DNA of 64,000 nt from Cepaea nemoralis (lineage: Eukaryota; Mollusca; Gastropoda; Stylommatophora; Helicidae), in assembly GCA_014155875.1 (NCBI GenBank), contig JACEFZ010014585.1, positions 780,001 through 844,000 on the forward strand. The letters run 5' to 3'. Numbering within the stretch: position 1 is the stretch's first letter; each line of letters begins with the position of its first letter. Under the pieces are notes generated by a model. The model saw nothing but the letters and a program-made list of their open reading frames with translations. It ran no database searches and had not been told where the DNA came from. Below, piece after piece: positions 42,783 to 54,139 of this stretch. Position numbers and translations under genes: made by a program.

Positions 42783-44370
42783 GAAAGTCCTTATTCTTTT
42801 ATCCACAATTCAACCAAAATAGAGTGGGATCTAAACATACATGGAGAAGAGAATTAGAGACAAAATAGGGGACATCTTCTGATGGTCAGAAGCCTCATGT
42901 CGTGCTAGCTTCGCGGCGGAGTATTTACCACTAATTTGGGGAGGGCATTGGCGAAGCTACATGGGATGGCCTGTATTCTAATGAAGGAATAAGTGCTCAA
43001 GAATATATACATTACACCCTGATGAAATGCCATTGCACCATATGTAAACTATTGAAAAATAATCCACAGGTACTAATTGGCACTCATATAAGACATATGG
43101 ACGAAGTAAAATTTAGAAGCATGTATTATTTCTCATCTTATTTCAGTGCTCTAAATGGTTCCCCAGAGAATGCTATTTCTATGTATTATATTTTAGCACC
43201 TACCTGGTTGTGTATTAAAGTCTACTTATTTGATCTTTACTGCTACTAAGGTGTTCATGTAGTATCCTGAGATTCTACTTGTGTGGTAAATAGGAGAAGA
43301 CTAACGCCCTTCTGGGGTATCTGTGTGCAATTAATGTAATCATTTTTATTTTCTAATCAAATCATACTTGTTGTTTTTTCTTCTGCGTAGTACGTTCTCT
43401 AATTGGTATATTTCGCCTGTTTTATATAAGTGCCAATAAGTACCTATAAATTGATTTATCATGTTATTTCAGTTGTCTCAATGGTTCCTTAGTACTAGTC
43501 AGTAACTGGGAAATGATTCATCGTGTTATTTCAGATATCTCGATGGTTCCACAGTAACAATCAGCTTCTATGTTAATTTTTTCATGTTAATTCAGTTGTC
43601 TCAATGGCTACCCCGGACCTGATATTTCTGTCTTAATCAATCGATCATATCTTAATACTGTCTTTCATTTCTTTACACCGTATAAGAATTCATTTGTTGG
43701 GATGCCGTCATGCTAATTGTAATGTCAGAATATCTTATATTTTAGCTTCCTGCCTTTAAATTTTGCCTTAAGATGTCTTTCTAATTGCTTTATTGGATTC
43801 GATTGTTATTGCAGAGTAAATTAGGCTTCAGATTATAACCATACATATATGTGTTCCTCTATATTTTATTTCTCGTACAGGTAGTCCAAATAAATATTGT
43901 TAATAAAGTCTCAAAATAAACTACAGAGAAACAACAAATGCAAACTCAAATAACGTACTTCATAAAAATGTAAGACCAGGTAAATGGAAATCACACTAAC
44001 ACAGATCACATTCATATGTACAGTATTAAATCTTCAGCCCTTTATCCCAGCTGGAGCATAGGAGCCCAACCAACTCAGGTCAAGGCGTCCTAACGTTTGC
44101 AGCAGCTCACAGCTGTCCTTCCCATAGTGTTTACCTCTGTTTCTAGTTTTCTTATCCGTCTGGTTTAGGTCTCCCTCTATTTCATTTGCCTTGTGGGTTA
44201 CAGGTGAAGGATTGTATAGTTATACTATTCACAGGATTTCCCAATGTGTCATTTCTAGTGCCAGTATATTTGCTCTTTAATTAATTCTCTGGACTGTTTT
44301 CACGCCAAGTTCCTCGTTAGTGATTTTTCCATACCATTTTTCTTCTTCTAGTCTATTTTGTAACATCTTG
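42783..44370. other. Long intron part, with ~62-bp repeats
   Basis: At 43464, 43526 and 43587 a ~62-bp unit (GTTATTTCAG, TCAATGGTTCC) is repeated, with a related block at 43136. Each carries a 3'-splice-site-like motif. No in-phase exon is found; the missing exon between exons 17 and 18 should lie somewhere between 40630 and 45547. Confidence 0.5.
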
Positions 44371-44940
44371 GGTCATTGATTACCAATAATGGTGACACAA
44401 TGAAAGAAATTACAAGACGACTATCAGTTGCTCTTCAAAGACTAATACTACTGAATAAACTATGGAGTGGGACAGATATAACTACAAAAATTAGATTTTT
44501 AAGAGCATGCATCTTTCCGATTGCAACATACTCCTGTGAGCACTGGACACTTACTAAACAAGCCGAACAGCGCATAAATGCCTTTGATTATAAATGTTAT
44601 GGACTGGTTCTAAGAATATCTTGGGTAAAGAAAACAACAAATGCCCATACTTCAAGAGTTGAATATTGAAGAGGGTTGGCTATTAAAGACGATAAAAAAG
44701 ATGATATATTTTGGTAACTTGAAACGTCATGAGAGTTTAGAGAGAACAATAATGGAGGGGTGTATGCCTGGGATGAGAGGAAGAGGAAGGCCAAAGCGAA
44801 GATGGGTGCAGGATGTGGCGGATGATCTCCAGATAGGTGTATCGGACGCAGGACATCTTGCTTGTGATAGAGAAGTTTTCCGGAACGTTGTTATGGGAGC
44901 TAGGTTCTACAAAGGAAATGCTACTGAATGAATGAATGAA
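44371..44940 (+). mobile_element. RTE-like LINE 3' part with (GAAT)n tail
   Basis: Two open pieces read KIRFLRACIFPIATYSCEHW then LTKQAEQRINAFDYKCYGLV, and FGNLKRHESLERTIMEGCMP then RGRGRPKRRWVQDVADDL, joined by a frameshift near 44640; ends GAATGAATGAATGAATTC. Confidence 0.85.
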
Positions 44941-45219
44941 TTCTATTATGTATACCATCTTGTGTTTGTAGTGTATCTAATGGATCTTGAAGCTGACTGG
45001 GCGTATGAAGCTAGACACATACTTTCGTAAACCATGAGCACTCATTGGGCAGTTTGGTCATCATCACGCCACACGAGCAGTCAGGATCTGACTAAAATAA
45101 ACCGGTTGACAGGAATGATACTACCATTTAAACATTAGTGTACAGGCAGCCCATGTTAAAAATTGCCATTGGGTTGTGAATTGTTAGGTCATTGTACATT
45201 CTTGGTTGCGGCATAAGGA

Positions 45220-45425
45220 TGTAGGGTGGCCATTTCTTTTTCTTACAGTGTTTCCTTCCCAGACGATTCTTGGGACATCCTGAAAATTATCGAGTACCCA
45301 TTTTATGAGGCCAGATAAATTCCAAACCTACAGTGGTCAGAAAAAAAAACACACCACGTTAAGGATTGAATACACACAGTTGTCTCGATACAAAAGCACT
45401 CTAACTATTATCCCACGGTTCCACT
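45220..45425 (-). mobile_element. SINE family B, diverged copy
   Basis: TTTCCTTCCCAGACGATTCT, CGAGTACCCATTTTATGAGG and a head complement CTATTATCCCACGGTTCC. Confidence 0.5.
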
Positions 45426-45547
45426 TAGGTAATAATAATGTATGCAATTAAATTGATTATTGATGTCACTGTTAAGTTAGCCGCATGTCCGTTACGGAAC
45501 GTCGCAGTCAACCAAAGCTTTGTTGACTATTTGTAATTTCTTGGCAG

Positions 45548-45621
45548 ATTCGAATAATATAAAAGGGATAGAGAGTCTGAGTTCTATGATTCAAACGGTA
45601 CAAACATTTCGGACAGAACTG
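45548..45621 (+). CDS. Exon 18, helical-repeat protein; read-through possible
   Basis: Acceptor AATTTCTTGGCAG, donor CTG|GTAATT; enters in phase 1, leaves in phase 0. Reads SNNIKGIESLSSMIQTVQTF then RTEL. The frame stays open past the donor for 47 more codons to a stop ending 45762, giving a very basic Arg/Lys tail; intron retention would give an alternative C-terminus. Confidence 0.5.
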
Positions 45622-45884
45622 GTAATTTCCCCGGGAAGGTTAACCCGGTCAACAAACACCCGCAGAAGTCGGATGTGTCGGCCTAAAGGCGCAAAACTGG
45701 CACAACGCAATCATGTCCGAAAAAATTCTCCGGATGAAAAAGCAAAAGAAGAAAAAGTGTAATTTAACAAATTTACTTGGCGAAAGATATTAAATATGCT
45801 GAAAGATCAGGAAAGGTCTTTATTACTATGACTTAATACTTGATGGCTAGTGTGAATTCGCAGTGAATTCGCAGTAAAGCTGTG

Positions 45885-46138
45885 GAGGTATAGTGGTTAA
45901 TCCACTTGCTTACCCAGACTGTGGTCCCGGTTCAATTTACTGTAGATGTACGGTGATTAATTCTCCACCATCTCTGTGGTGGACCCAGCCTCATAAAATT
46001 GATAACAGAAAATGTTCAGAATTATCTGCGCTGTAAAGACACGGAGGCAGGGAACTGACCACCACAACTCATATGCCGTGGTCTGAATTTGTGAAGGTCA
46101 AACACGTCACACCCCAGTGGCGGTTTGTGATACAAGAC
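45885..46138 (+). mobile_element. Additional tRNA-headed SINE
   Basis: GCTGTGGAGGTATAGTGGTTAA and GTGGTCCCGGTTCAATTTAC form A- and B-box-like parts; the body is not clearly shared with the other families here. Confidence 0.55.
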
Positions 46139-46196
46139 TTAACTTACCTTTGGATGTATATTGTGTTATCAGGGTTTGTTGTGTTGTGTATTTTAG

Positions 46197-46381
46197 AACC
46201 GCTATGAATCTGAAACCAAGATGGAAGATCTAGGCTGCCTTATGTGTGGATATACTAAAATAGACATCCAGAACATAACTGATGATGATATGGATAACTT
46301 TCATCCAATACTCAGTTCATGTCCTCAGCTTGACTATGAAACAGCCAGCATACTGGTTATGAAAATAATGCAATATTATGG
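46197..46381 (+). CDS. Exon 19, helical-repeat protein
   Basis: Acceptor TTGTGTATTTTAG, donor GG|GTGAGC; phase 0 in, phase 2 out. Reads MEDLGCLMCGYTKIDIQNIT then DDDMDNFHPILSSCPQLDYE and a final helix. The pattern LG-x-L-x-C, I-x-x-I, L-x-x-C is the best match in the window to mesothelin/stereocilin modules. Confidence 0.75.
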
Positions 46382-46900
46382 GTGAGCTTATCAACTGTTA
46401 TTCTGTTTAACTGTTTATTATTGTATGAGATTTGTTGGCAGAATCCATGTTACATCATTTCAACTTCATATGTGCTTCATCTTTAGCCAGAGATAGAAAT
46501 TCGTAAATTTTTGTTGTCCCTTTATTAGGTGTGCATATGTCCATCCTATTCTTCTTGTACTCATTTAAAAAAAACAAAAAACAATCCAGCAACACGTTTG
46601 TTGCCAAATTTAACCAATCTTTGACAATTCATTGCATTACGACCTGTGTCATCATCGAAGTCTTTGAAATGTCACTACATCAGTTGCTGTGTCACCACTC
46701 AAGTAGTTGACTATTTGCTGCATCAGTGCTGTATCGTATATCAAATATTTGACTATTCAATACATCGGTTGTCAAAATATCAATGGAGTCTTTGATTGTT
46801 TATTAGATCCCTGGTCGTATCATTACACATGTGTTAGATGAAGTATTAAATCATTAGCCGTAATCATCACTCCGTATCACGACTAATTGACTGAACGAGT
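46382..46900. other. Intron, AT-rich
   Basis: No exon or known repeat; loosely repetitive TATTTGACTATTGCTGCATCAG-like text at 46600-46800. Confidence 0.35.
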
Positions 46901-46934
46901 AACTAATTAATTAACCAACCATCCAACCAATCAA

Positions 46935-46960
46935 ACGATCCACACACTAACTAACTAACC

Positions 46961-47013
<53 letters not shown>

Positions 47014-47185
47014 CCTAACTAACTACCTAACTGACTGACTGACTGACTGACTGACTGACTAACTAACTAACTAACCAATCAACCAGCCACCCATTTCCCC
47101 ACCCACCCACCCACCGACCCACCCAATTCCCCACCGACCCACCCAACCAGCTAACCAACCAACCAACCAACCAACCAATCAACTA
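46935..47185. repeat. (CTAA)n, (CTGA)n, (CCAC)n and (CCAA)n simple repeats
   Basis: Blocks of ACTAACTAACTA, ACTGACTGACTG, CCCACCCACC and AACCAACCAACC in succession. Confidence 0.97.
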
Positions 47186-47413
47186 ACATAATGAAGTGAA
47201 GTTGATCCTTGATCCAATGAGTTAATCAATGAATCAAGAGGGTATTGTTTAACTTATGTTTGAAGCCTGTTGACTGTGCTGATATTTTTAAAAAAAAAAT
47301 GCCTCTTCCAATTGACAAAACACATGGGATTTGCTAGGGATATATCTGTAGATGCAATGAACTAATTTCATAACTGCTAAGACACCGCCTCCAACAACAC
47401 TGACATCCTATTG

Positions 47414-48151
47414 CAGTGGTTCTCAACCGGTGAGAATCCCCCCCCCCCCCCCCCCCCGCCCCTCACATGGGGGAATTTTAGGATTTTCCATGATTCAAAT
47501 TATTTCGGGACGCAGAGGTGTTTCCAAGGCACCAGGGCCGGGTTATATACTGGCCAAGACCTACTGACGCGTCCTTGTCGAGCGTCCTGGGCAACAGGTC
47601 CCTTCGGGGTCCTGGCTAAAGTCAGTAGGATCGCCGATTCCTCCGAAGTCGGAGAGTGTCTGCCTGTACGGCGAGGAACCACCAGTCTGCACACCAATAA
47701 GCCAGACATGGGACAACGGATACTCACGCAAACCTCAGGTCCTGTATGACATCACACTGATGTTGGACAACAGGATGCCTTCATCCGACATACAGGACTT
47801 CACGTTGGAGCTCAAGCCAACGAACAAAAGCAAGCAAGCAAATTATTTCAAGTTCGCGTTAATACGAGAACCGATTGCTTGATATTGTTTTTCCCTCCAT
47901 ACTTTACAGTTCTGTACTTCTCGCCCTTCTGAAATTCGTTGTATAACGTAAGTAGACCCGCAAATCATGTTTTATGTAGACGTCTAGACTTGTTCTAGTA
48001 TGTGTTATTATATGTAGCTCCCATCTTTACGTATACTGTGTAAAACTGGGGGAGGGGGAGATTTATAACGAGGAAGTACGAAAGGTGGGGGTGTGACATT
48101 CTGAACATATGGTAAAGGGGTGCATGGGACAAAAAAGGTTGAGAACCATTG
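47414..48151. mobile_element. hAT-type MITE with 8-bp target duplication and nested insert
   Basis: Ends CAGTGGTTCTCAACC and GGTTGAGAACCATTG are inverted repeats; TCCTATTG (47406-47413) and TCCTACTG (48152-48159) match 7 of 8. A C17 run sits near the left end. About 47480-47845 is absent from the related copy at 13211 and ends in AAGCAAGCAAGC, so it is probably a retroposon nested in the MITE. Confidence 0.9.
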
Positions 48152-48218
48152 TCCTACTGTATGTTTTTCATATGTATATTTGCGTGCACATAGAACTAAT
48201 TTCATGTTTTCCCTATAG

Positions 48219-48312
48219 TGGATTCAGCAACTACGTGAAGAAAAACCCAGACCTTGGCCTTGGCTCCTTGATAGTATACGTGCCACCTCATGACATAGCC
48301 AGTCTATCTTCA
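48219..48312 (+). CDS. Exon 20, helical-repeat protein
   Basis: Strong acceptor TTTTCCCTATAG, consensus donor TCA|GTAAGT; phase 2 in, phase 0 out. Reads GFSNYVKKNPDLGLGSLIVY then VPPHDIASLSS. Lies 67 bases after the hAT MITE inserted at 47414-48151. Confidence 0.75.
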
Positions 48313-48440
48313 GTAAGTAAACATGAGAGGGAGGATGGTAGTGAAAAAAGAGGTTTCTTTGGGGGGATGGGGAGTGGTGGAGTAATTAAGTAAAGCAAGT
48401 ATAAAGATGACGCATCTATTTAATTGGAGAAATAATATTA

Positions 48441-48728
48441 GTTGGCAGATAGCATAGCCAAATGGATAAGAACGCGTGTTCTTAAACATCCGGTGTGCTG
48501 ATGCTGAGGTAAGGGGTTCAACTCCTACACCGGACAGTTGGAATAAAATTTTGACCTCTGATCCTTGACTTGGGGACGTAAATTACAAGTGCCTCTGAAG
48601 TCGGAATTGGTGGCGAGGGTCACTGTTAATAGGGAAAGCTAATCCACACGCAAAATTCAGTCCATCACTACTAGAAGTCGTGTCTATGGACTACGATTGA
48701 GTTCAAAACTAGCGAGCACAAACAAAAA
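48441..48728 (+). mobile_element. SINE family F, reference copy
   Basis: tRNA-like head (AGCCAAATGGATAAGAACGC, GGGGTTCAACTCC), body with TCTGATCCTTGACTTGGGGA, AATAGGGAAAGCTAATCCAC and GTCTATGGACTACG. Confidence 0.85.
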
Positions 48729-48779
48729 TATGTGTCGTAATGATAGCAGTGGTTTTGTAAATGTTGTTGTTATTGCAGT

Positions 48780-49160
48780 CATGAGACTATACTTGTGAAA
48801 CCTGGACTGTTTACCAGCGACACGAAAGGAAATTAAACCACTTCCACACAGTCTGCCTTAGGGAGCTATTAACGATTAAATGGCAAGACAAGATCCCAGA
48901 CACTGATGTCCTAGAAAGGTGATGTCCTCTACTAATGAAGAATCAGCTTCACTGGGCTGGTCACTTGTCTCACATGCCAGATCACAGGCTCCGTAAACGA
49001 TTTTTTTACGGCGAGCTGCGCTGTGGTAAATGCTCCCCATGCGGCCAAAGGAAGAGCTTTAATGACACTCTGAAGATCTCACTAAAAGCTTTTGGAATCA
49101 TGACACTTGGGAGACTTCTGCCAAAGACCGATTTCATTATGCAAGGGTTTAGTCACCTGT
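48780..49160 (+). mobile_element. Non-LTR element C-terminal remnant
   Basis: Broken frames read LNHFHTVCLRELLTIKWQDK and LHWAGHLSHMPDHRLRKRFF then YGELRCGKCS, matching the post-RT region of LINEs with the W-x-x-x-I-x-D and GH-x-x-RM blocks. A different family from the others here. Confidence 0.75.
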
Positions 49161-49373
49161 GAAGCAAACAAGACTGCAAAACCTGTGAAAAGAAGACGAC
49201 ACACAAACCACTGCATGATTTCCTCCTCCTAGAATGCCAAGCATTCTTTGTTCACATTGTGAAATAAATTTTAAGCCAACATATGCCTTACCAGTCATCT
49301 TAGAACTCACGGCTGCAAAGTTTCAACCCCATTGGATGAAAAGAATGGTCATCGTCATTCTTGACGTCATTCT

Positions 49374-49814
49374 TCAGCGTTCCGAGCCATTGAGGTTCTT
49401 TGCTGCAGATACAGTCCGTCTCCATTCGTCTCTCTGGTTGACCTTCTCTTGCCAGTCGCTGATTCCAAGTGCTTGTAGGTCTGTATATATATTATCTCTC
49501 CACCGCCTTCTTTGTCCACCTCGGGGTCTACGGTCATTTATTTCCTGAGTGTAAGCGAGCCCTGTTTCCCTATTATCTTCCATTCTTTCTATATGCCCCA
49601 GCCATTTTAGTCTATTAGCCTTCATGATACCAGTGATTAGCGGGGACTTAAACAGATCATAAATGTCTTTGTAACCTCTTCCTTTCCACTCTCCACTTTG
49701 TGTATCCCCAATGGGTCCAAAGATGCGTCCCAAAATTTTGTTCTCAAAGGTTTGCAACAAGGCTTCGTCTCCCTTCGTTGCACTCCAGGCTTCAGAGTTG
49801 ACGTCATGGGACAA
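49374..49814 (-). mobile_element. RTE/Jockey-like LINE 3' fragment
   Basis: A 146-codon frame reads LLQTFENKILGRIFGPIGDT, LKWLGHIERMEDNRETGLAY and RGGQRRRWRDNIYTDLQALG, with the usual W-x-x-x-V-x-x-AK end. Confidence 0.8.
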
Positions 49815-50084
49815 GTAATTTAATCAACGAAAGCATTCACTAACTGTCTTTGTACCAGAATATATATATATATCGCTGTTTGGAACCAGTAAGTCAATAA
49901 CAGTGTTCGGATCCCCACCTCAGTATCTTCTAAGTGGAGCTGCTGACGTCTCAAATTCGTGTTGTTTTACTGTTCTTCCTTGGATCCCTGCTTAGCGCTC
50001 TCGATAACTCCATGCTCTTACAGTCTGATCAAGCTTGAAGATTCATAGTCATCACTTGATTCATTTAATTGTTCTACCTCTCTG

Positions 50085-50315
50085 TCATTTAAAGCTGTCA
50101 TTTACTGCCAATATAGTACCTTGCGGTGATTGGCAGGGGGGTCTTGAGCCTGAGGAATGAAGGCCGCCTGGCTAGTGTAGTCGCCGGTAACTATGCAGGT
50201 TAGGATTTTCTTTTTACCCCGACAGAACAAAATCCCACACCTTACCGAGGATTCGAAGCCAGGTCTCCCAGAGGAGAAACCGACATTCTAGCCACTCGGT
50301 CAGCCGCTCCTCTCT
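50085..50315 (-). mobile_element. SINE family G copy (antisense)
   Basis: AAAGCTGTCATTTACTGCCA, GGCCGCCTGGCTAGTGTAGT, TTCTAGCCACTCGGTCAGCC. Confidence 0.85.
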
Positions 50316-50612
50316 GATGAAATATAATATATCAGCCCAGTCCATTGCACGTCCGCTTCCCACAGTAGCACTGCCCGCAAACATATCAACTTGTTCACTT
50401 CTTTCGTTGTTTTTGCAATTCTATTTCACATCCCTGTAGTCGTGCTATATTTTTTTTAGCGGCGTAGCGCTTGGGTCAAGTTAGCTTCACAGTGTGAGCA
50501 CAAGTGCATGTTCTAGGAGGCAAGGCTGCTGGCGTGATAATGACCCTGTGATCCACTCAGCGCCATATGCGAAAAAATAAACAATGGGACTAATATATCA
50601 CTGATGTGAGGT

Positions 50613-50895
50613 CAGCATGGCCGAAATGATAAGAGCGCTCGTTCTTAAACATCCGTTGTGCTGATGCAGAGGCAGCGGGTTCAACCAGTATACCGATCAG
50701 TTGGATTAAGATGTTTACTTCTCGTCCTTGACATGGGGACGTGAATTGAAAGTACCTCAAAAATCGGAGTGAGTTCGTCTGCTGGCGAGTGACGCTGATA
50801 ATAGGGAAAGCTAATCAATGCGCAAAACTCAGTCCAGTGCATTAGAAGTAGTAGCACGTATATGGACTAAGCTTGAGTTCAAAGCGAGTGAGTGC
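50613..50895 (+). mobile_element. SINE family F copy
   Basis: GCATGGCCGAAATGATAAGA head, GCGGGTTCAACC B box, then the same body as 48441-48728. Confidence 0.85.
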
Positions 50896-50899
50896 AGGG

Positions 50900-51490
50900 C
50901 CGTGCCGTGCTATGATACAGAGAGACGTCCGCATTAGGCGGCACCGTAGGGGGGCGTATTTTTAAAGACCAAAAAAAAAACAAAAAAAACATAAGGGGCG
51001 GCATTTCGAAGACTTGCCGAAGACTGAGAAAATCTACCTCAAGGTACTGAGTGAGTGCAAAAAAGAAAATTACATTGATGTGCAACATGGCGTGGAAAGA
51101 GGTCCCTTATGTGTTACCTTTACTTTTGGAAACTGCCTGTACGCAGTTCTGCTGATGTTTAGTGACAATCCTCTCATCGAACTCTCCCTGATCATCTTGT
51201 CTAGAATGGTTGCCACACTAAAATTTTGCACGTCATTTGCAAGACATTGCGACCAACCCCAACGGCAGATAGATATTTTAGACAATTTTACGTTCGGTAG
51301 TTTATAAATGATTTCTGAACGAGAAGTCACCGTCGAAGTTAATATGACGAGCGCAGGGGTTGAACCCCCTACCCCACCGTCAGCGCATTGGAAGTATTAG
51401 TGTAAGCTGATAAATCCCGAGAACCACAAAGAAATCAGGTTTGCACATAACTTGCCTTAACTGATTATGTGTCATGGGGTGATTAATCAT
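50900..51490. other. Intron with small repeat fragments
   Basis: A run of A and a GGGGCGGCA phrase at 50930-51000, an unassigned 97-codon frame at 51014-51307, and a family F head fragment (antisense) near 51340-51410. Confidence 0.4.
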
Positions 51491-51898
51491 TTTAAGCGAC
51501 TTCCCGTTGAGATATGGTGTCCGCCTAGAGTGCTGGAGGTCCCGGGTTCAAGCCCCGGTGATGACCGGGATTTTTTCTCGTGGACTTCTAGTAATAAAAT
51601 TTCCCCTGGTCTCTGGGTAATGAGATCGGAAGCCCGTGTGTATTGTTGCGCATGTAAAAAATCCTTTGGCCGTTGGAAATCGAAAAAGAGTAGCCTAACG
51701 GCGCTGCCCGGGCAGAATTTGGAGTTAAAATTCTACCCAAAGTATTTCAGGATCCTCGCCGGTGCTACGGAGTTCGTGCACTGAGCTGAGTTTCTCCAGA
51801 CTCAGGTTTGAGTTAGGAGGAGAACAGAGCACTTATGGGTTGCACCCGTGTGCTGTGTGTGATGTTGATCCATCGACTAAACTAAACTAGACTAAACC
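51490..51898 (+). mobile_element. SINE family E copy
   Basis: Opposite orientation to the copy at 30905: GATATGGTGTCCGCCTAGAG head, CCCGGGTTCAAGCCC B box, body, and a tail CTAAACTAAACTAGACTAAA. Confidence 0.88.
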
Positions 51899-52191
51899 GT
51901 ATCTGCCATGAGCTTATATATCGCCAATATGTTGTCCTTGTGTTACGATACAGCATGTCCACCACCATATTAACAACTTTTAACTCATAACCGTGACACT
52001 CTTCTACTTCCAATTATCCGCCATCCATTTTTGTTTGGCCCAAACCTATTTTTTATTTAGTACTGAATCTTTTAAATATTGTATACTCTTATTTTAAAAA
52101 GAAACAATTTGTAAATGTATCTATAACTAATCCTTCTTATTGGAACTGAAAGATATAACACTAATTCTTCTTTTCTTGCAATCTCTTTCAG
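51899..52191. other. Intron before exon 21, nothing recognised
   Basis: AT-rich, ending in the pyrimidine-rich acceptor region of exon 21. Confidence 0.4.
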
Positions 52192-52405
52192 ATAGAGAAA
52201 GAGATATTGATTGCAAATATTGGAGGTATTGCCAAGCAGATCAGCCTAAGACTGCGCGATCATCGTATGCGAAATGCAAGAGAAGAGATTTCTGATGAAG
52301 AGATGGAGTTAGAAGCAATCAAAGCAAATCAAGTCCTGACTGGTTTATACACAGTTGGGTTGGAAGTGTATGAAGTCAGTAATGCATCCAATTTAGAAAC
52401 TCAAT
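52192..52405 (+). CDS. Exon 21, helical-repeat protein
   Basis: Acceptor TTGCAATCTCTTTCAG, donor T|GTAAGT; phase 0 in, phase 1 out. Reads IEKEILIANIGGIAKQISLR, then EEISDEEMELEAIKANQVLT and GLYTVGLEVYEVSNASN. A CTGCCTGTCTGCTTG-type repeat begins about 25 bases after the donor. Confidence 0.7.
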
Positions 52406-52429
52406 GTAAGTGTTTATTCTTTCTGTCTA

Positions 52430-52585
52430 CTTGCATCCTTACCTGCCTACACACTTACCTGCCGGTCTGTCTGCTTGCCTACCTCCCTGATTGACCACCT
52501 GTCTGTCTCCCTGCCTGTCTGCTTGCCTGTCTCCCTGACTGACCACCTGTCTGTCTCCCTGCCTGTCTGCTTGACCACCTGTCTG
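52430..52585. repeat. CTGCCTGTCTGCTTGC-type simple repeat
   Basis: Units of CTGTCTCCCTGCCTGTCTGC with CTTGCCTACC variants, starting about 25 bases after exon 21. Confidence 0.9.
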
Positions 52586-52609
52586 TGTTATAACAATTAA
52601 ATAACCCTT

Positions 52610-52845
52610 TACACGACTTAAGCCGCATTGAGCATGCGTTTCTAGACCCATGATTCTATAGACCAATTGGCGCTCGGCGAGTGTGCGATCAGTATCGTGC
52701 CGGTCGCCCTTACTTTTCAAAACATCTCTTGGTAACTATTTTAGGCTGGGTCGACCTGGGAGTAGAGCTCAATGTTTTAATATAATCTGAACCGCCCCGT
52801 TGCGAACCGACCTCAAGACCACTCTACCGCGGTCACACTGTCTGT
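52610..52845 (-). mobile_element. SINE family B copy
   Basis: GACTTAAGCCGCATTGAGCA (3' end), ATAGACCAATTGGCGCTCGG, GGCTGGGTCGACCTGGGAG and head complement TCTACCGCGGTC. Confidence 0.8.
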
Positions 52846-52944
52846 GTAATACTGCCCATACATGAGAGCCGAATGTAGCGTTATTTCACTATTATTAAAC
52901 ATGGAGAAAAGCTTTCTCAAGTAGGGCAAATGTAAAGTCATATA

Positions 52945-53096
52945 TATTATGAGACCAGGCTACCTCAGAAGTCGAAGTGGGTTCGCCTGATGGCGAGGGA
53001 CACTGGTAATAGGGAAAGCTAATCGACACGCAAAGATCACTCCAGTGCATTAGAAGTAGTAGCATCTGTATGGGCTACACTTTATTTCAAGGCACG
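52945..53096 (+). mobile_element. SINE family F, 3' half
   Basis: AGAAGTCGAAGTGGGTTCGC, AATAGGGAAAGCTAATCGAC, ATTAGAAGTAGTAGC. Confidence 0.7.
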
Positions 53097-53420
53097 GCAA
53101 CCAGACCCTAAGCCGTGATCTGCAACTGGTCCAGGTTCGAAGCACCGACAGGCGGACAGTTTTAGTGCAGCATTGCTGATCCGGTAGCTTCTGCAGCCTG
53201 TCTTGTTCCAGGTGTATTGATTCTACCTTTCCTTTGGAGTAAAGTAAGCAGGCCGTGAGAAAGATCATGCTGCATGGGTAACATATAATCTATTCTATAC
53301 CATTCATCCCAGGCTTTGTGCTATAGAAAGGTTATTGTGCCCTGTTTTAGGAAGCACATTAACTATTGTCTGTGAAGACGGCAAAATGCCAGTACTGTAC
53401 ATTTGTGACGGAACCGCGGT
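53097..53420 (+). repeat. Interspersed repeat J, copy 2
   Basis: Homologous to 8265-8585 in the same orientation; here directly joined to a family F 3' half. Confidence 0.65.
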
Positions 53421-53724
53421 GGTTTGGTTTGTGCGCAAGACTGCCAAAATAGGGGTTAGAGTTCAATCATCAGCTTTGGTGTGCTCAATGTTTCTGCCAC
53501 ATAGCTAATAACAAGTGCCACACCAGTTATTACTATTACTGAGTCGTGTAGTATTGATTTTTCATTTTCCACATGCCTTTATAATGCATATCTTTTATAT
53601 TGTTGCTGTTTTCAGTTAGCCTTGAATGATGTGTGAATGGTATAATGTATGAAAGAGAGTGATAAAAGGGCAGAATGTTAGACGGGCCTGCGTGCCCAAT
53701 TCTTAAACCTTTCAAAATAAAGTT

Positions 53725-53772
<48 letters not shown>

Positions 53773-53790
53773 GACAAATTCGTCGCTGAA
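53421..53790 (+). mobile_element. Retroposon 3' end with (TTG)n tail
   Basis: Ends TGCGTGCCCAATTCTTAAAC, AATAAAGTT then 15-16 TTG units. The phrase GCGTGCCCAATT with CCCTTTGAAAATACAGTTCG recurs at 61656. Confidence 0.6.
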
Positions 53791-54139
53791 AATTGATACC
53801 AGAAATTTCTCTCCGAAGGATAGCGCCGAGGAAGAGAACTGGTCACTAGAATGAAAATACCAAGATTAATATATGTGAGGTGTATAACCTAACATTCCTA
53901 TCATACCTACAACGTGAGTCCTCTTACCCTTCGTGCTCAGTCTCATTACATAGAATTAAAAAAATAATGAAACATATGGATGTGTCTTACTTTTCAGCTT
54001 ATCAGGCCTGGATTGGCACAAACACTGTTTCAATCTGATGATGTTCCTAAAATAAAATAAAAATAGCAAATAGATAAAGGAAATTTACTGTAGACAGTGA
54101 AAATAATTTTGGCTTATTAAGAGAAGTATACTTAAAACT

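Noticed and set aside
41338..42783. Plus-strand ORFs of 79-136 codons
   Set aside because: Antisense shadows of the half-LINE ORF1; hydrophobic composition reflects the complement of charged codons.
43022..43249. Exon between exons 17 and 18
   Set aside because: A possible 36-bp piece (CACAG|GTACTA to GAA|GTAAAA) enters and leaves in phase 0, so it does not solve the phase gap and has no supporting motif.
44961..45035. Exon reading YLMDLEADWAYEARHILS
   Set aside because: Borders are AG/GT-like but it enters in phase 1 and leaves in phase 2, fitting neither neighbour.
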